Shown in pieces: positions 18,380 to 27,281 of a stretch of DNA of 64,000 nucleotides. The notes under the pieces were generated by a model. It did not search any database. It had not been told where the DNA came from and saw only the letters and a program-made list of their open reading frames with translations. Source of the DNA: Cellulomonas denverensis (GTDB lineage Bacteria > Actinomycetota > Actinomycetes > Actinomycetales > Cellulomonadaceae). Position numbers and translations under genes: made by a program. Position 1 is the stretch's first letter. Every line of letters starts with the position of its first letter. The stretch lies in the NCBI RefSeq assembly GCF_012396125.1, contig NZ_JAAXOX010000006.1, positions 106,569 through 170,568 of the forward strand, given 5' to 3'.

Positions 18380-19695
18380 TTTGCCGCCCGAAGGAGGTGA
18401 AGATCGTTCGGGCGTAGCCTGTTGAGGCACACAACGCGGCAGAACTCTCCAGGCGTGATGGTGCCGCGGTCGAGCTGGTTGAGCATCCGTCGAGTGAACT
18501 CGGCGCCCGCGTACGAACGGACAGCGTTGTGTGTCAGGGGCGTGCGGGCCGGTGACTTGCTTCGAGCTGCGAACTGTTCGGCAAGTTCGTCGAGGTAGTC
18601 GCGAGATTCCCCCGGGCTGATCGCACCGAGGCGTCGTGCCCGCATCACGAACGCGCTGGGGGTCACGTGCAGGCGCCGCGCGGCGTCCTTGACATCGTCG
18701 AGCGCGTCGACGGCAAACGAACTGAAGTCCGAGGCTGGCATCAGCACTTCTTCGGCGAGCTCGTAGTCACGGTCCTCGACCCCGTTGCCCGTCTGGTCTT
18801 CATAGCTCACCGGTGCGAACCTGCCGCGGGCGATGAAGATCGAGAGCAAGACCAAGGTGAAGATCTTGCGTCCAGCGGGCTCGAGGTCGGATCCGTGCTC
18901 GCCGCTGGTCAGGAAGATGAACGGGACCTTCCGGTCCCGTACGCAGAGTCCAGAGAACGAGACGTCGCGGGGAAGCCGTTGCGGCATGACGCTTTGCTGA
19001 CTGCGCGAGACGAAGATCTGGTTGGCTTCAAGACGTTCGATCAGGAACTCGAGAGCTTTCTGGTTCGTTGTGCGAGTCCGAAGCTCCACCAGGTTCAAGC
19101 CCAGCAGGCTCCGAACCTTGTCAGCATCCTCGTGAACGCTTCCAGCTGAGCGGCGAAGGCGGTTGATCACTCGATTCGGTCCAAGCGAAGCATCGAGGCC
19201 CTTGATCGCCGCTTGTTTGCGGAGGATGTCCTTGACGATGAGCTCAACGTCACGCAACCTGACGGCGCTACGGGAGGTGAGCGAGAACGAGCTCTTGCTC
19301 ACTCCGGCCAGAAGCTTGCGAGTCTTGGCCTCAAGTTGGGCGGTGACAACCTCTGTTGGCGCGAAGAAGAGCGGATACGGAATCTCTGCCCTGCGGGCCA
19401 GCCCGATGAAGTCCCTGAAGCCGATGGTTGAGTCCTCTAAGGCATGGCGGTAAGGGGCGTAGGCGTACACAACTGACGAATCGAAGAGTGCAGTGAACGT
19501 GGTCCGGTCGAGCGGAACCTCAGCGCCATCGATACGAAGCGCGATGGGACCACCATCATGTTCGGGCGCGATTCGCACGTGAGTAGCTTGGCGGGTCCGG
19601 ACCTGTCCGTCAACGGGCCCGGCGGAGCCGCACATCATGTGAAGGTGGCAGAGCCCCTCCCAATCGACACCAAGATCGAGGCAGGGCTTCGGCAC
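18376..19695 (-). CDS. ImmA/IrrE-like protein with a degenerate metalloprotease site
   Basis: A 439-residue protein. The segment GRKIFTLVLLSIFIARG (residues 275-291) aligns with the ImmA/IrrE catalytic helix GRxxFTLAHELGHLLL, but the HExxH is lost: His to Leu283, Glu to Leu284, His to Phe287. The downstream ELAEEVLMPASDF (312-324) is the usual ANxFAAELLMP region. Helical N-terminal and C-terminal segments surround it, and VTPSAFVMRARRLGAI matches the C-terminal helix-turn-helix-like part of the family. So this is a pseudo-protease, perhaps a sensor or antidote. The start is uncertain: ATG at 19638 or a GTG near 19580 are possible. Confidence 0.7.
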   Translation of the reverse strand: MPKPCLDLGVDWEGLCHLHMMCGSAGPVDGQVRTRQATHVRIAPEHDGGPIALRIDGAEVPLDRTTFTALFDSSVVYAYAPYRHALEDSTIGFRDFIGLARRAEIPYPLFFAPTEVVTAQLEAKTRKLLAGVSKSSFSLTSRSAVRLRDVELIVKDILRKQAAIKGLDASLGPNRVINRLRRSAGSVHEDADKVRSLLGLNLVELRTRTTNQKALEFLIERLEANQIFVSRSQQSVMPQRLPRDVSFSGLCVRDRKVPFIFLTSGEHGSDLEPAGRKIFTLVLLSIFIARGRFAPVSYEDQTGNGVEDRDYELAEEVLMPASDFSSFAVDALDDVKDAARRLHVTPSAFVMRARRLGAISPGESRDYLDELAEQFAARSKSPARTPLTHNAVRSYAGAEFTRRMLNQLDRGTITPGEFCRVVCLNRLRPNDLHLLRAAK

Positions 19696-19862
19696 GCCTC
19701 GGGTTCATCACAGCGCTGACCCGAGATCCGGCGATAAACGCGCTCCGCGGTCGGCTGGAACGAACGCTGTCGGATGCTCGATCACGGCAGCGGAGTTCTT
19801 CAAGAAACGCCCGTCCACTCCGTGAACTCGAGGGTGTGATCGGCTACCGCAAGAAACTGTGA
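19671..19862 (+). other. possible gene remnant at the right end of the island
   Basis: A frame reading FITALTRDPAINALRGRLER and later LRELEGVIGYRKKL ends at a TGA (19860-19862) and looks like a protein C-terminus, but it has no start and runs into the 5' end of the ImmA-like gene. No family recognised. The 285-bp gap 19696-19980 otherwise holds only the terminator and presumably the promoter of the ImmA-like/PIN pair. Confidence 0.25.
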
Positions 19863-19924
19863 TCGCAGGTCAGAGCTCCACCCGGACGCATAGAGAGCGC
19901 GAGTTCCGTCATCGCCCCGCGTGA

Positions 19925-19962
19925 CGAAAGCCCCCGCCAGGGTGACCTGGCGGGGGCTTTCG
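19925..19962. terminator. perfect 17-bp hairpin terminator at the right island edge
   Basis: CGAAAGCCCCCGCCAGG pairs completely with CCTGGCGGGGGCTTTCG over a GTGA loop, followed by GTTT. It probably ends transcription of the lacI-type gene coming from the right. Its 5' part repeats the sequence of the tRNA-Ser terminator. Confidence 0.85.
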
Positions 19963-19980
19963 GTTTGCCCGGCCGCCCCC

Positions 19981-21018
19981 TCACCCCGCCGCCGCCCCCG
20001 TGCTCCCGCGCACCGTCAACGAGGTCGCCAGCTCGATCCGGGGTGAGGCCGGCGCCTGCCCGTCGCACATCGCCAGCGCGGTCCGGACCGCGATCCGGCC
20101 CATGTCGTCCAGGTGCTGGTGCACGGTGGTCAGCGGCGGGGTGGTCCAGGCGGCCTGGGGGGTGTCGTCGAAGCCGCAGATGCTGAGCTGGTCGGGCACC
20201 CGGATGCCGAGGGCGTGGGCGGCGGCGAGGGTGCCGACGGCGAGTTCGTCGTCGGCGGCCATGATCGCGGTGGGCGGGTGCTCCGCGGTGAGCAGGTCGT
20301 GGGCGTGCCGGGTGCCGTTGCCGACGGTGAACTGGTCGCAGCGGATGAGCGCGGGGTCGGGGACGAGTCCGGCGGCGTCGAGGGCGGCGAAGTAGCCGTA
20401 GAGGCGTTCGCGGGCGGCGTCGGAGGTCTCGGGGCCGCCGATCCAGCCGATCCGGCGGTGGCCGAGGCCGATCAGGTGGTCGGTGGCGGTGCGGGCGCCG
20501 TCCCAGTTGCTGGAGCCGATGCTGACCAGCTGGCGGTCGCGGGTGTCGACCGGGTCGACGACGACGAAGGGCAGTCCGGCCTCCTGGGCGGCGCGGATCA
20601 GGGTGTCGGGCACCGAGAGGGTCAGGCCGACCACGGCGTCGACGCCGGCGGCACGCAGGTCGGCGATCCAGTCCCGGGCGCCGGCGGCCTGGGTGCGGGT
20701 CGGCCGGTCGGGAGCCATCCGGGTGAGCAGGTCGGCGTGGGCGTCGGTGGCGGCGGCCAGGGCGCCCTGGAACACGCCGAGGATGTAGGGCGAGGCGGGC
20801 AGGCTGAACACGACGGCGAGGGTGCGGCGGTCGCGGGGGTGTCGCGGGTCGGTGGTGGGCCGGTAGCCGACGGCGGTGACCGCATCGAGGACGCGCTCGC
20901 GGGTGTCCGCGGAGACGTCGTCGCGCCCGTTGAGCGCCTTGGAGGCGGTCGCCTTGGACACGCCCGCGGCCGCGGCGACGTCGGACAGGGTGGCGCGCCG
21001 CCCGGGTGCACTCGTCAT
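19981..21018 (-). CDS. LacI-family repressor of the xylo-oligosaccharide operon
   Basis: A 345-residue repressor: a LacI helix-turn-helix (TLSDVAAAAGVSKATASKAL) at residues 9-28, the hinge helix, and a periplasmic-binding-like sugar domain with GHRRIGWIGG and FTVGNGTRHAHDLL. The ATG at 21018 is preceded by GGGGGAGGA; the longer frame would cover an operator. It is divergent from the GH39/ABC operon and flanked by two matching operators, so it should repress that operon and itself until a xylan-derived sugar binds. Confidence 0.92.
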   Translation of the reverse strand: MTSAPGRRATLSDVAAAAGVSKATASKALNGRDDVSADTRERVLDAVTAVGYRPTTDPRHPRDRRTLAVVFSLPASPYILGVFQGALAAATDAHADLLTRMAPDRPTRTQAAGARDWIADLRAAGVDAVVGLTLSVPDTLIRAAQEAGLPFVVVDPVDTRDRQLVSIGSSNWDGARTATDHLIGLGHRRIGWIGGPETSDAARERLYGYFAALDAAGLVPDPALIRCDQFTVGNGTRHAHDLLTAEHPPTAIMAADDELAVGTLAAAHALGIRVPDQLSICGFDDTPQAAWTTPPLTTVHQHLDDMGRIAVRTALAMCDGQAPASPRIELATSLTVRGSTGAAAG

Positions 21019-21031
21019 GGCAATCCTCCCC

Positions 21032-21044
21032 CGAAATTGTTTCG
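21032..21044. promoter_or_regulatory. LacI operator 1 (lacI side)
   Basis: CGAAATTGTTTCG is a 13-bp palindrome with one mismatched pair. It lies 14 bases upstream of the repressor start and has nearly the same arms as operator 2. Confidence 0.7.
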
Positions 21045-21142
21045 AGATTCTATAACAGTCCTGGCACGGACGGGGGCAGAATCGCCGCGGGCATTGCCCT
21101 GGAACTCGCCTATCTCCTACGGTCGGCTCACGATACCAGTTG

Positions 21143-21155
21143 CGAAACCGTTTCG
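21143..21155. promoter_or_regulatory. LacI operator 2 (GH39 operon side)
   Basis: CGAAACCGTTTCG is a perfect 6-1-6 palindrome of the CcpA/LacI type. It lies 64 bases before the GH39 start and 111 bp from operator 1, compatible with looping. Confidence 0.8.
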
Positions 21156-21206
21156 GACCGAGTGGGCGGCGCCGATGCCGCCCCGTGCCGACCAAAGGAG
21201 GTCTGC

Positions 21207-22847
21207 GTGTCTGTCGAGGCACCGCCGTCAACCCTACTGATCGACGGCCGCCCCCCGTCCGGCCTGCCGCTGCGGCACGTGTGGAGCGAGTGCCTGGGCG
21301 CGGGCCGGGCGAACGAGGCGCTGCGCGCGGACTGGCAGGACCAGTTCCGGGAGGCCGTCCAGGTGCTGGGCGCGCGCCACGTGCGGTTCCACGGGGTGTT
21401 CCACGACGACATGTTCGTGTACCGGGCCTCGAACGGTGGCGGATTCGGGCCGCCGACCCCGCTGGCCACGCCGGTGCACACCTTCGCCTACGTGGACAAG
21501 GTGTTCGACGCGATCCTGGACGCCGGGGCGCGGCCGTTCGTCGAGCTGGGGTTCATGCCCCGGGAGCTGGCGCGGGACACCGAGACGCTGTTCTGGTGGA
21601 AGGCGCACGGCAGCCCGCCCACCGACATGGCCGCCTGGGTCGAGCTGGTCACCGCCACCGTCCGGCACTGGATCGGACGGTACGGGCTGGACGAGGTGCG
21701 CCGGTGGCCGTTCGAGGTGTGGAACGAGCCGAACCTGGTGCCACACTTCTGGACCGGCACCCGCTCGGAGTACTTCGCGCTGTACGAGGCGACCGCCCGG
21801 GCGCTCAAGGCGATCGACCCGGAGCTGCGGGTCGGCGGGCCGTCGTCGTCGGTGTTCGTGCCGGACGCCCGCTACGACGGGGAGTACCACGACAAGTCGG
21901 TCGAGGCCGCGACCGCGGAGGCCGACGACCCGGACGCGCTGGGCTGGAAGCCGGTCTGGATCAGCGAGCTGATCGCGTTCTGCGCCGAGCGCGACCTGCC
22001 GCTGGACTTCGTGTCGACGCACCTGTACCCGACCGACTTCGCCTTCGACACCCAGGGGGTGGGCCGGCCGATCAGCCGGAACCGGGACGCCACCCGGGAC
22101 GACCTGTTGCAGCTGCGCGAGCTGCTGGCCGCGAGCCCGTTCCCGGCGGCCGAGGTGCACGTCACGGAGTGGTCGACCTCGCCGTCCAGCCGGGACCACA
22201 TGCACGACACCCTGTTCGCCGCGACCTACATCACCCGGGCGTTCCTGCAGTGCCAGGACCTGGCGGACTCGATCTCCTACTGGACGTTCACCGACATCTT
22301 CGAGGAGGGCGGCGGCGGCATCGGGCCGTTCCACGGCGGCTTCGGCTTCGTGAACGAGCAGGGCCTGCACAAGCCGACCTTCCACGCGATGGCGATGCTC
22401 AACCGGTTGGGGGACCGGATCCTGGCGCAGACCGAGCACGGCATCCTCACCGCCACCCCCGACGGCGGGGTGGCCGGGGTGTTCTTCAACTACCCGGACT
22501 CGATGGGCGACCGCTCGGTGGGCAGCGCGACCAGCTACGCCGCCACCCGCGAGCTGCGGGAGGAGGGGCCTGCCCGCCGGATCACGCACACGGTGTCCGG
22601 CCTGCGGCCCGGTGCCGAGTACCGGGTGGAGCTCCTGGACTGGACGCACGGCAACGTGGCCGAGGAGTGGCACCGCCGCGGCGAGCCGCTGAACCTGTCC
22701 CGCCGCGACGTCACCGAACTCGCCGCGGTCGCCGATGCCCTGGACCGCCGCACCCTCGCCGTCGCCGACGACGGCGTCCTGACGATCGACCTCGAGTTGC
22801 CGGCCTGGGCCGTCACCTCGATCAGCCCTGTCCCCACCACCCGCTGA
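21207..22847 (+). CDS. GH39 glycosidase, probable cytoplasmic beta-xylosidase
   Basis: A 546-residue enzyme of clan GH-A. The acid/base Glu174 is in FEVWNEPN and the nucleophile Glu321 in VHVTEWSTSPSSRDHMHDT, both typical of GH39 beta-xylosidases. A C-terminal beta-sandwich follows the barrel. There is no signal peptide, so it acts on imported oligosaccharides. The GTG at 21207 has an ideal AAAGGAGG. First gene of an operon with an ABC importer. Beta-xylosidase is the most likely activity; GH39 also includes iduronidases. Confidence 0.88.
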   Translation: MSVEAPPSTLLIDGRPPSGLPLRHVWSECLGAGRANEALRADWQDQFREAVQVLGARHVRFHGVFHDDMFVYRASNGGGFGPPTPLATPVHTFAYVDKVFDAILDAGARPFVELGFMPRELARDTETLFWWKAHGSPPTDMAAWVELVTATVRHWIGRYGLDEVRRWPFEVWNEPNLVPHFWTGTRSEYFALYEATARALKAIDPELRVGGPSSSVFVPDARYDGEYHDKSVEAATAEADDPDALGWKPVWISELIAFCAERDLPLDFVSTHLYPTDFAFDTQGVGRPISRNRDATRDDLLQLRELLAASPFPAAEVHVTEWSTSPSSRDHMHDTLFAATYITRAFLQCQDLADSISYWTFTDIFEEGGGGIGPFHGGFGFVNEQGLHKPTFHAMAMLNRLGDRILAQTEHGILTATPDGGVAGVFFNYPDSMGDRSVGSATSYAATRELREEGPARRITHTVSGLRPGAEYRVELLDWTHGNVAEEWHRRGEPLNLSRRDVTELAAVADALDRRTLAVADDGVLTIDLELPAWAVTSISPVPTTR

Positions 22848-22873
22848 CGCGGGAGAAACCGAGAGGACCCACC

Positions 22874-24187
22874 ATGAGGATCACCGCGAAGTCCGCCGGC
22901 GTTGTCGCCTTCGCCGCCGTGTCCGCCCTCACCCTCGCCGCCTGTGGCGGTGGCGGTGGCGGCGGGGCATCCGAGGAGGCCGACGAGGCCAACAAGCCGG
23001 ACAAGCTCACCGTCGCCGCCTGGATGGACTTCCCCCAGGAGCTGCTGGACTCCTTCGAGGAGGAGACCGGCATCGAGGTCGTCGTGAACCGGTTCCCGGA
23101 CGGCGCCTCGGCCCAGACCGTGCTGCGCAACGGGCTGTCCTCGAACGGTGCCGGGCTGTCGGATGTGCACCTGGTCGAGCTGGACTGGTGGACCGAGATG
23201 ATGGCCGTCCCGGAGGACTGGGCCGAGCTGCCGGAGATCCCGGACCGCTGGGTGGACTGGAAGGTCGCCCAGGGCTCGGTCGACGGGGTGGTGACCGGCT
23301 ACGGCACCGACATCGGCCCGTTGGCGATCGCCTTCAACCAGGACATGCTCAGCGGCACCGGCCTGGCCACCGACCCGGCGTCGTTCGGCGAGTTCATCGG
23401 CGGCGAGGACGCGACCTGGCAGACCTTCCTGGACGCGGGCCGCGAGTACGTGGCCACCAGCGACAACTACTTCGTCGACTCGCTGACCAACGCGTTCCAG
23501 GCGGCGATCAACCTGCTGCCGGACGCCTTCGAGGACCCGGAGTCCGGCCTGCCCTACGACCTGGCGGAGAACACCGAGGTCAAGGACCTGTTCGCGATGT
23601 TCGCCGACGCCGCCGAGGACGATATCTCGGCCGGCATCGCCATCGGGCACGCCGACTGGGGCGCCGGGTTCCAGAACCGGCAGTGGGCGACCGTGGTCAC
23701 CCCGGCCTGGATGACCGGGATCATCGCGGAGAACGCCGACGGCGTGGACGGCTGGCGGATCGCGAGCGAGTTCCCGAACGGCGGCGGCAACTGGGGCGGC
23801 TCGTTCTTCGCGGTGCCGGCCACCGGGGAGAACACCGCCTGGGCGATCGAGCTGGCCGACTACCTGACCTCGCCGGATGCGGCGATCGACTGGTTCAACA
23901 CCACCGGGCAGTTCCCCTCGCAGCTGGAGGCGATGTCCGCCCCCGAGATCGCCGAGGCCACCAACCCGTTCTTCGGCGACCAGCAGGTCGGGCAGATCTA
24001 CGGCGACCTCGCAGCGGCCGCCGGGGACTCCGCCGCCGGTGGCTACCGGGGCGAGAACTTCGCCGGGATCCAGACCCTGGTCACCGACGGCATCCGGCTG
24101 GTCGAGTCGGACAGCGCCACCGCGGAGGCGGCCTGGGACTCGGTGGTCGCGGAGTTCAACGCGCTCGGCTTCGAGACCGCGGACTGA
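22874..24187 (+). CDS. ABC sugar-binding lipoprotein (CUT1)
   Basis: A 437-residue solute-binding protein. The signal peptide ends in a lipobox LAAC followed by a run of seven glycines, so it is a lipoprotein tethered outside the membrane. The mature part has the features of family 1 sugar-binding proteins, with many Trp residues likely to stack on sugar rings (DWGAGFQNRQWATVVTPAWM). It lies 26 bases after the GH39 gene and should deliver xylo-oligosaccharides to the two permeases. Confidence 0.92.
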   Translation: MRITAKSAGVVAFAAVSALTLAACGGGGGGGASEEADEANKPDKLTVAAWMDFPQELLDSFEEETGIEVVVNRFPDGASAQTVLRNGLSSNGAGLSDVHLVELDWWTEMMAVPEDWAELPEIPDRWVDWKVAQGSVDGVVTGYGTDIGPLAIAFNQDMLSGTGLATDPASFGEFIGGEDATWQTFLDAGREYVATSDNYFVDSLTNAFQAAINLLPDAFEDPESGLPYDLAENTEVKDLFAMFADAAEDDISAGIAIGHADWGAGFQNRQWATVVTPAWMTGIIAENADGVDGWRIASEFPNGGGNWGGSFFAVPATGENTAWAIELADYLTSPDAAIDWFNTTGQFPSQLEAMSAPEIAEATNPFFGDQQVGQIYGDLAAAAGDSAAGGYRGENFAGIQTLVTDGIRLVESDSATAEAAWDSVVAEFNALGFETAD

Positions 24188-24197
24188 GCGACCACCC

Positions 24198-25328
24198 ATG
24201 TCGACCAGGTCGGCCACCCCACCCGGCGCCCGGCGCGTCGGGTGGGGGCGGCGGTTCTCGCGGTGGGACATCAAGGTCTCGCCCTACCTGTACATCTCCC
24301 CGTTCTTCCTGCTGTTCGCGGTGTTCGGGGCGTTCCCGCTCTTGTTCAACGTGGTCGTCGCGCTGCACGACTGGCACCGCCGGGCCGGGATGGGCGACTA
24401 CGTCGGGCTGGACAACTTCACCTGGGTGCTGCGGCAGCCACTGTTCTGGCGCTCGCTGGAGAACACGTTCTCGATCTTCCTGTGGGGCGCGATCCCGCAG
24501 CTGGTCCTCGCCCTGCTGATCGCGACGGTGCTGGACCAGAACCTGCGGGTCCGGACGTTCTGGCGGATGAGCGTGCTGGTGCCGTTCGTCGTGATGCCGG
24601 TGGCCACCGCGATGATCTTCGGCCAGGTGTTCGGGCAGTTCGGGCTGCTGGTGCCGAACCTGCAGGAGATGGGCCTGCTCACCGGCTCCGACTCACCGTT
24701 CTTCCAGAACCGGTTGCTGTCCCACATGGCGATCGGCGCGATGGTGGTGTTCCGGTGGACCGGCTACAACGCGCTGATCTTCCTGGCGGCGATGCAGGCG
24801 GTGCCCCGGGAGCTGTACGAGGCGGCCACCGTCGACGGGGCGGGGCGGCTGCGGCAGTTCTTCTCGGTCACCCTGCCGAGCATCCGGCCGACGATGATCT
24901 TCGTGACCCTGACCATGACGATCGGGGGCCTGCAGATCTTCGACGAGGTCCGGCTGTACGACGGCGGCGGGACCGGCGGCGGCAAGGGCGGCGCGGACAA
25001 CCAGTGGACCACCGTGGTGCTCTACCTCTACGAGCTGGGCTTCGGCGACTGGCAGGACCGGTTGGGCCAGGCCGCGGCGGTCGGCTGGATCTTCGCCCTG
25101 ATCATCGCGGTGTTCTCCCTGCTGAACTTCCTGCTCACCCGGTCGATCTCCTCCTCTCGGCCACGGGGTCCCCGGGTCACCCGGGCCCAGCACCGGGCCG
25201 CCGTGGCACGCGCCCGGGCGGCCGTGGCGGCAGCGGACCGTGCGCAGCGGGACGCCACCGGGCGGGACGGTCCACCGGGTGACCGGCCGGTCCACGATGC
25301 CGACGTCCAGGAAGGAGCACGTCGATGA
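24198..25328 (+). CDS. ABC sugar permease 1
   Basis: A 376-residue permease with about six helices, of the MalF type. The EAA loop that contacts the ATPase is ELYEAATVDGAGRLRQFFSV. A 55-residue basic, Ala/Arg-rich tail after the last helix is longer than usual. Its stop overlaps the next permease start by four bases. No ATPase gene is nearby, so a shared MsiK-type ATPase is probably used. Confidence 0.9.
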   Translation: MSTRSATPPGARRVGWGRRFSRWDIKVSPYLYISPFFLLFAVFGAFPLLFNVVVALHDWHRRAGMGDYVGLDNFTWVLRQPLFWRSLENTFSIFLWGAIPQLVLALLIATVLDQNLRVRTFWRMSVLVPFVVMPVATAMIFGQVFGQFGLLVPNLQEMGLLTGSDSPFFQNRLLSHMAIGAMVVFRWTGYNALIFLAAMQAVPRELYEAATVDGAGRLRQFFSVTLPSIRPTMIFVTLTMTIGGLQIFDEVRLYDGGGTGGGKGGADNQWTTVVLYLYELGFGDWQDRLGQAAAVGWIFALIIAVFSLLNFLLTRSISSSRPRGPRVTRAQHRAAVARARAAVAAADRAQRDATGRDGPPGDRPVHDADVQEGARR

Positions 25329-26254
25329 GCACCGGGTACATCGGGAACACCGCCGGCAAGGGGGCGGTGCGGTACGCACAGAAGCGGGCGGCGCGCGGCC
25401 GTCAGGTCCGGCAGCACGACACCGGTGGGCGCCGGCCCGGCTGGGTGTCCTACCTGTTCCTGGCCGTCGTGTTCGTGGTGTCGATCTTCCCGCTCTACGC
25501 GGCGGCGATGTACGGCTCCTCGACCACCCAGGAGATCGCCCGGGCGGTCGGTGACCTGCCGACCTGGTTCCCGACGATGGTGCTGCTGGAGAACTTCCGG
25601 GAGGTGGTGACCGCCTCGCAGTTCAACTTCTGGATGGCCTTCGCGAACTCCGTGCTGGTCGCGGTGTCGGTGACCGCGTCCACGGTGTTCTTCTCCACCC
25701 TGGCCGGGTTCGCCTTCGCCAAGCTGAGCTTCCGCGGGCGTCAGTTTCTCTACGTGACGGTGATCGCCACCATGGCGATCCCGGCGCAGGTCGGCACCAT
25801 CCCGATGTTCATCATGATGAACGACTTCGGCTGGATCGACTCGCTGGCGGCGCTGGCGGTGCCCACGCTGGTGACGGCCTTCGGCGTGTTCTGGATGACC
25901 CAGTACCTGCAGGAGGCACTGCCGTTCGAGCTGGTCGAGGCGGCGCGGGTGGACGGGGCGTCGATGTTCCGCACGTTCTGGTCGATCGCGCTGCCCGCCG
26001 CCCGCCCGGCCGCCGCCACGCTGGCGCTGTTCACCTTCGTCGGGTCGTGGAACAGCTTCTTCTGGCCCTCGGTGGTGATGCGCTCGCAGCTGACCATGCC
26101 GCTGGTGGTGCCGCAGCTGAAGGGCGCGTTCACCACGGACACCGGGCTGGTGATGTCGGGGGTGTTCCTGGTCGCGGCGCCGCTGCTGGTGGTGTTCGTG
26201 GTGGCCGGGAAGCAGCTGGTCTCCGGCGTGATGGCGGGGGCGGTCAAGGGGTGA
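25325..26254 (+). CDS. ABC sugar permease 2
   Basis: A 309-residue permease of the MalG type with six helices. Its EAA loop is ELVEAARVDGASMFRTFWSI. The ATGA overlap with permease 1 shows coupling. It is the last gene of the GH39 operon and is followed by a hairpin terminator. Confidence 0.92.
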   Translation: MSTGYIGNTAGKGAVRYAQKRAARGRQVRQHDTGGRRPGWVSYLFLAVVFVVSIFPLYAAAMYGSSTTQEIARAVGDLPTWFPTMVLLENFREVVTASQFNFWMAFANSVLVAVSVTASTVFFSTLAGFAFAKLSFRGRQFLYVTVIATMAIPAQVGTIPMFIMMNDFGWIDSLAALAVPTLVTAFGVFWMTQYLQEALPFELVEAARVDGASMFRTFWSIALPAARPAAATLALFTFVGSWNSFFWPSVVMRSQLTMPLVVPQLKGAFTTDTGLVMSGVFLVAAPLLVVFVVAGKQLVSGVMAGAVKG

Positions 26255-26260
26255 TCCGGC

Positions 26261-26287
26261 GCGGGGCGGGCGATCGGCCCGCCCCGC
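26261..26287. terminator. hairpin between the ABC operon and the LysR gene
   Basis: GCGGGGCGGGC pairs perfectly with GCCCGCCCCGC over a GATCG loop, between convergent genes. Confidence 0.75.
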
Positions 26288-26305
26288 ATGTGGGTCAGAC
26301 CGGGG

Positions 26306-27181
26306 TCAGGCCGCGACCTCCGGGCTGTCCAGCAGTTCCAGCAGCAGCGCCGCGTGACCGGGCGCGGACCCGGTCGCGGCGGACACCACCCACCACCACG
26401 GCTCGGTCAGCCGCACGGTCTTCAGCCCGGCCGCCTGCGGCTTGTTCGCCACGTGCTGGGGGACGAGCGCGACGCCGAGGTCGCGGGTGACCAGGTCGAG
26501 CAGGGTGTGCACGTCGTTGACCGAACACCGCACGTGCCGGGTGACCGCGTGGGCGTGGCAGGCGGCGTCGTTGAGTGAGCGGATGCCCCAGCCGGGGTGG
26601 AAGTCGATGAAGTCGCAGCCGGTCAGGGCGTCCCAGGTGGTCTGGCCGGTGCCGGCCAGCGGGTGCTGGGGCGGGCAGAGCAGGACGATCTCCCGGCGGC
26701 CGAGTTCGACCCGGTGACCGGAGGGCAGGTGGTCGCCGGTGGCGACGAAGGCCAGGTCCAGGTCGCCGGAGCGGACGGCGGTGAGCAGGTCGCCGGAGCC
26801 GGCTTGGGTGAAGGCGATGTCGACCAGGGGGTAGCGGCGCCGGAAGCGTTCGAGCAGCGGCGGGACGTCCAGCACGCCGAGGCACTGTTCGGCGCCCAGC
26901 CGCAGGGTGCCGGACAGCTCGCGGGTGGCACGGACGACGGCGTCCCGCCCGGCGGCGGCCTGTTCCAGGGCGGTGCGGGCGTGCGGGAGCAGGGCGAGGC
27001 CGGCCGTGGTGGGGTCGACGCTGCGGGTGGTGCGGGTGAACAGCTTGGTGCCGAGCTCGTCCTCCAGGGCGCGGATCGCGGCGGACAGCCCGGACTGGCT
27101 GACGCCGCACACGGCAGCGGCGCGGGTGAACTGCTGCTCGTCGGCGAGGGCGACGACGTACTCCATCTGCCGCAGATCCAC
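26306..27181 (-). CDS. LysR-family regulator
   Basis: A 291-residue regulator with an N-terminal winged helix (FTRAAAVCGVSQSGLSAAIR) and a periplasmic-binding-like effector domain. It is divergent from the aldo-keto reductase gene at 27282, and its target is most likely the 100-bp intergenic region. The effector is unknown. Confidence 0.9.
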   Translation of the reverse strand: MDLRQMEYVVALADEQQFTRAAAVCGVSQSGLSAAIRALEDELGTKLFTRTTRSVDPTTAGLALLPHARTALEQAAAGRDAVVRATRELSGTLRLGAEQCLGVLDVPPLLERFRRRYPLVDIAFTQAGSGDLLTAVRSGDLDLAFVATGDHLPSGHRVELGRREIVLLCPPQHPLAGTGQTTWDALTGCDFIDFHPGWGIRSLNDAACHAHAVTRHVRCSVNDVHTLLDLVTRDLGVALVPQHVANKPQAAGLKTVRLTEPWWWVVSAATGSAPGHAALLLELLDSPEVAA

Positions 27182-27281
27182 TATCGACTCCGCTTCTGAA
27201 TGACATGACTGTCAGTTGTTGGACTTGTGGGTCCCAGGGTACCTAGGGTCGAGGTCATCTCCTGAGGACGTGAGGTGGAAC

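Noticed and set aside
19840..19852. attR copy of the tRNA-Ser 3' end (GCTACCGC)
   Set aside because: Only eight bases match, which is expected by chance in this composition.
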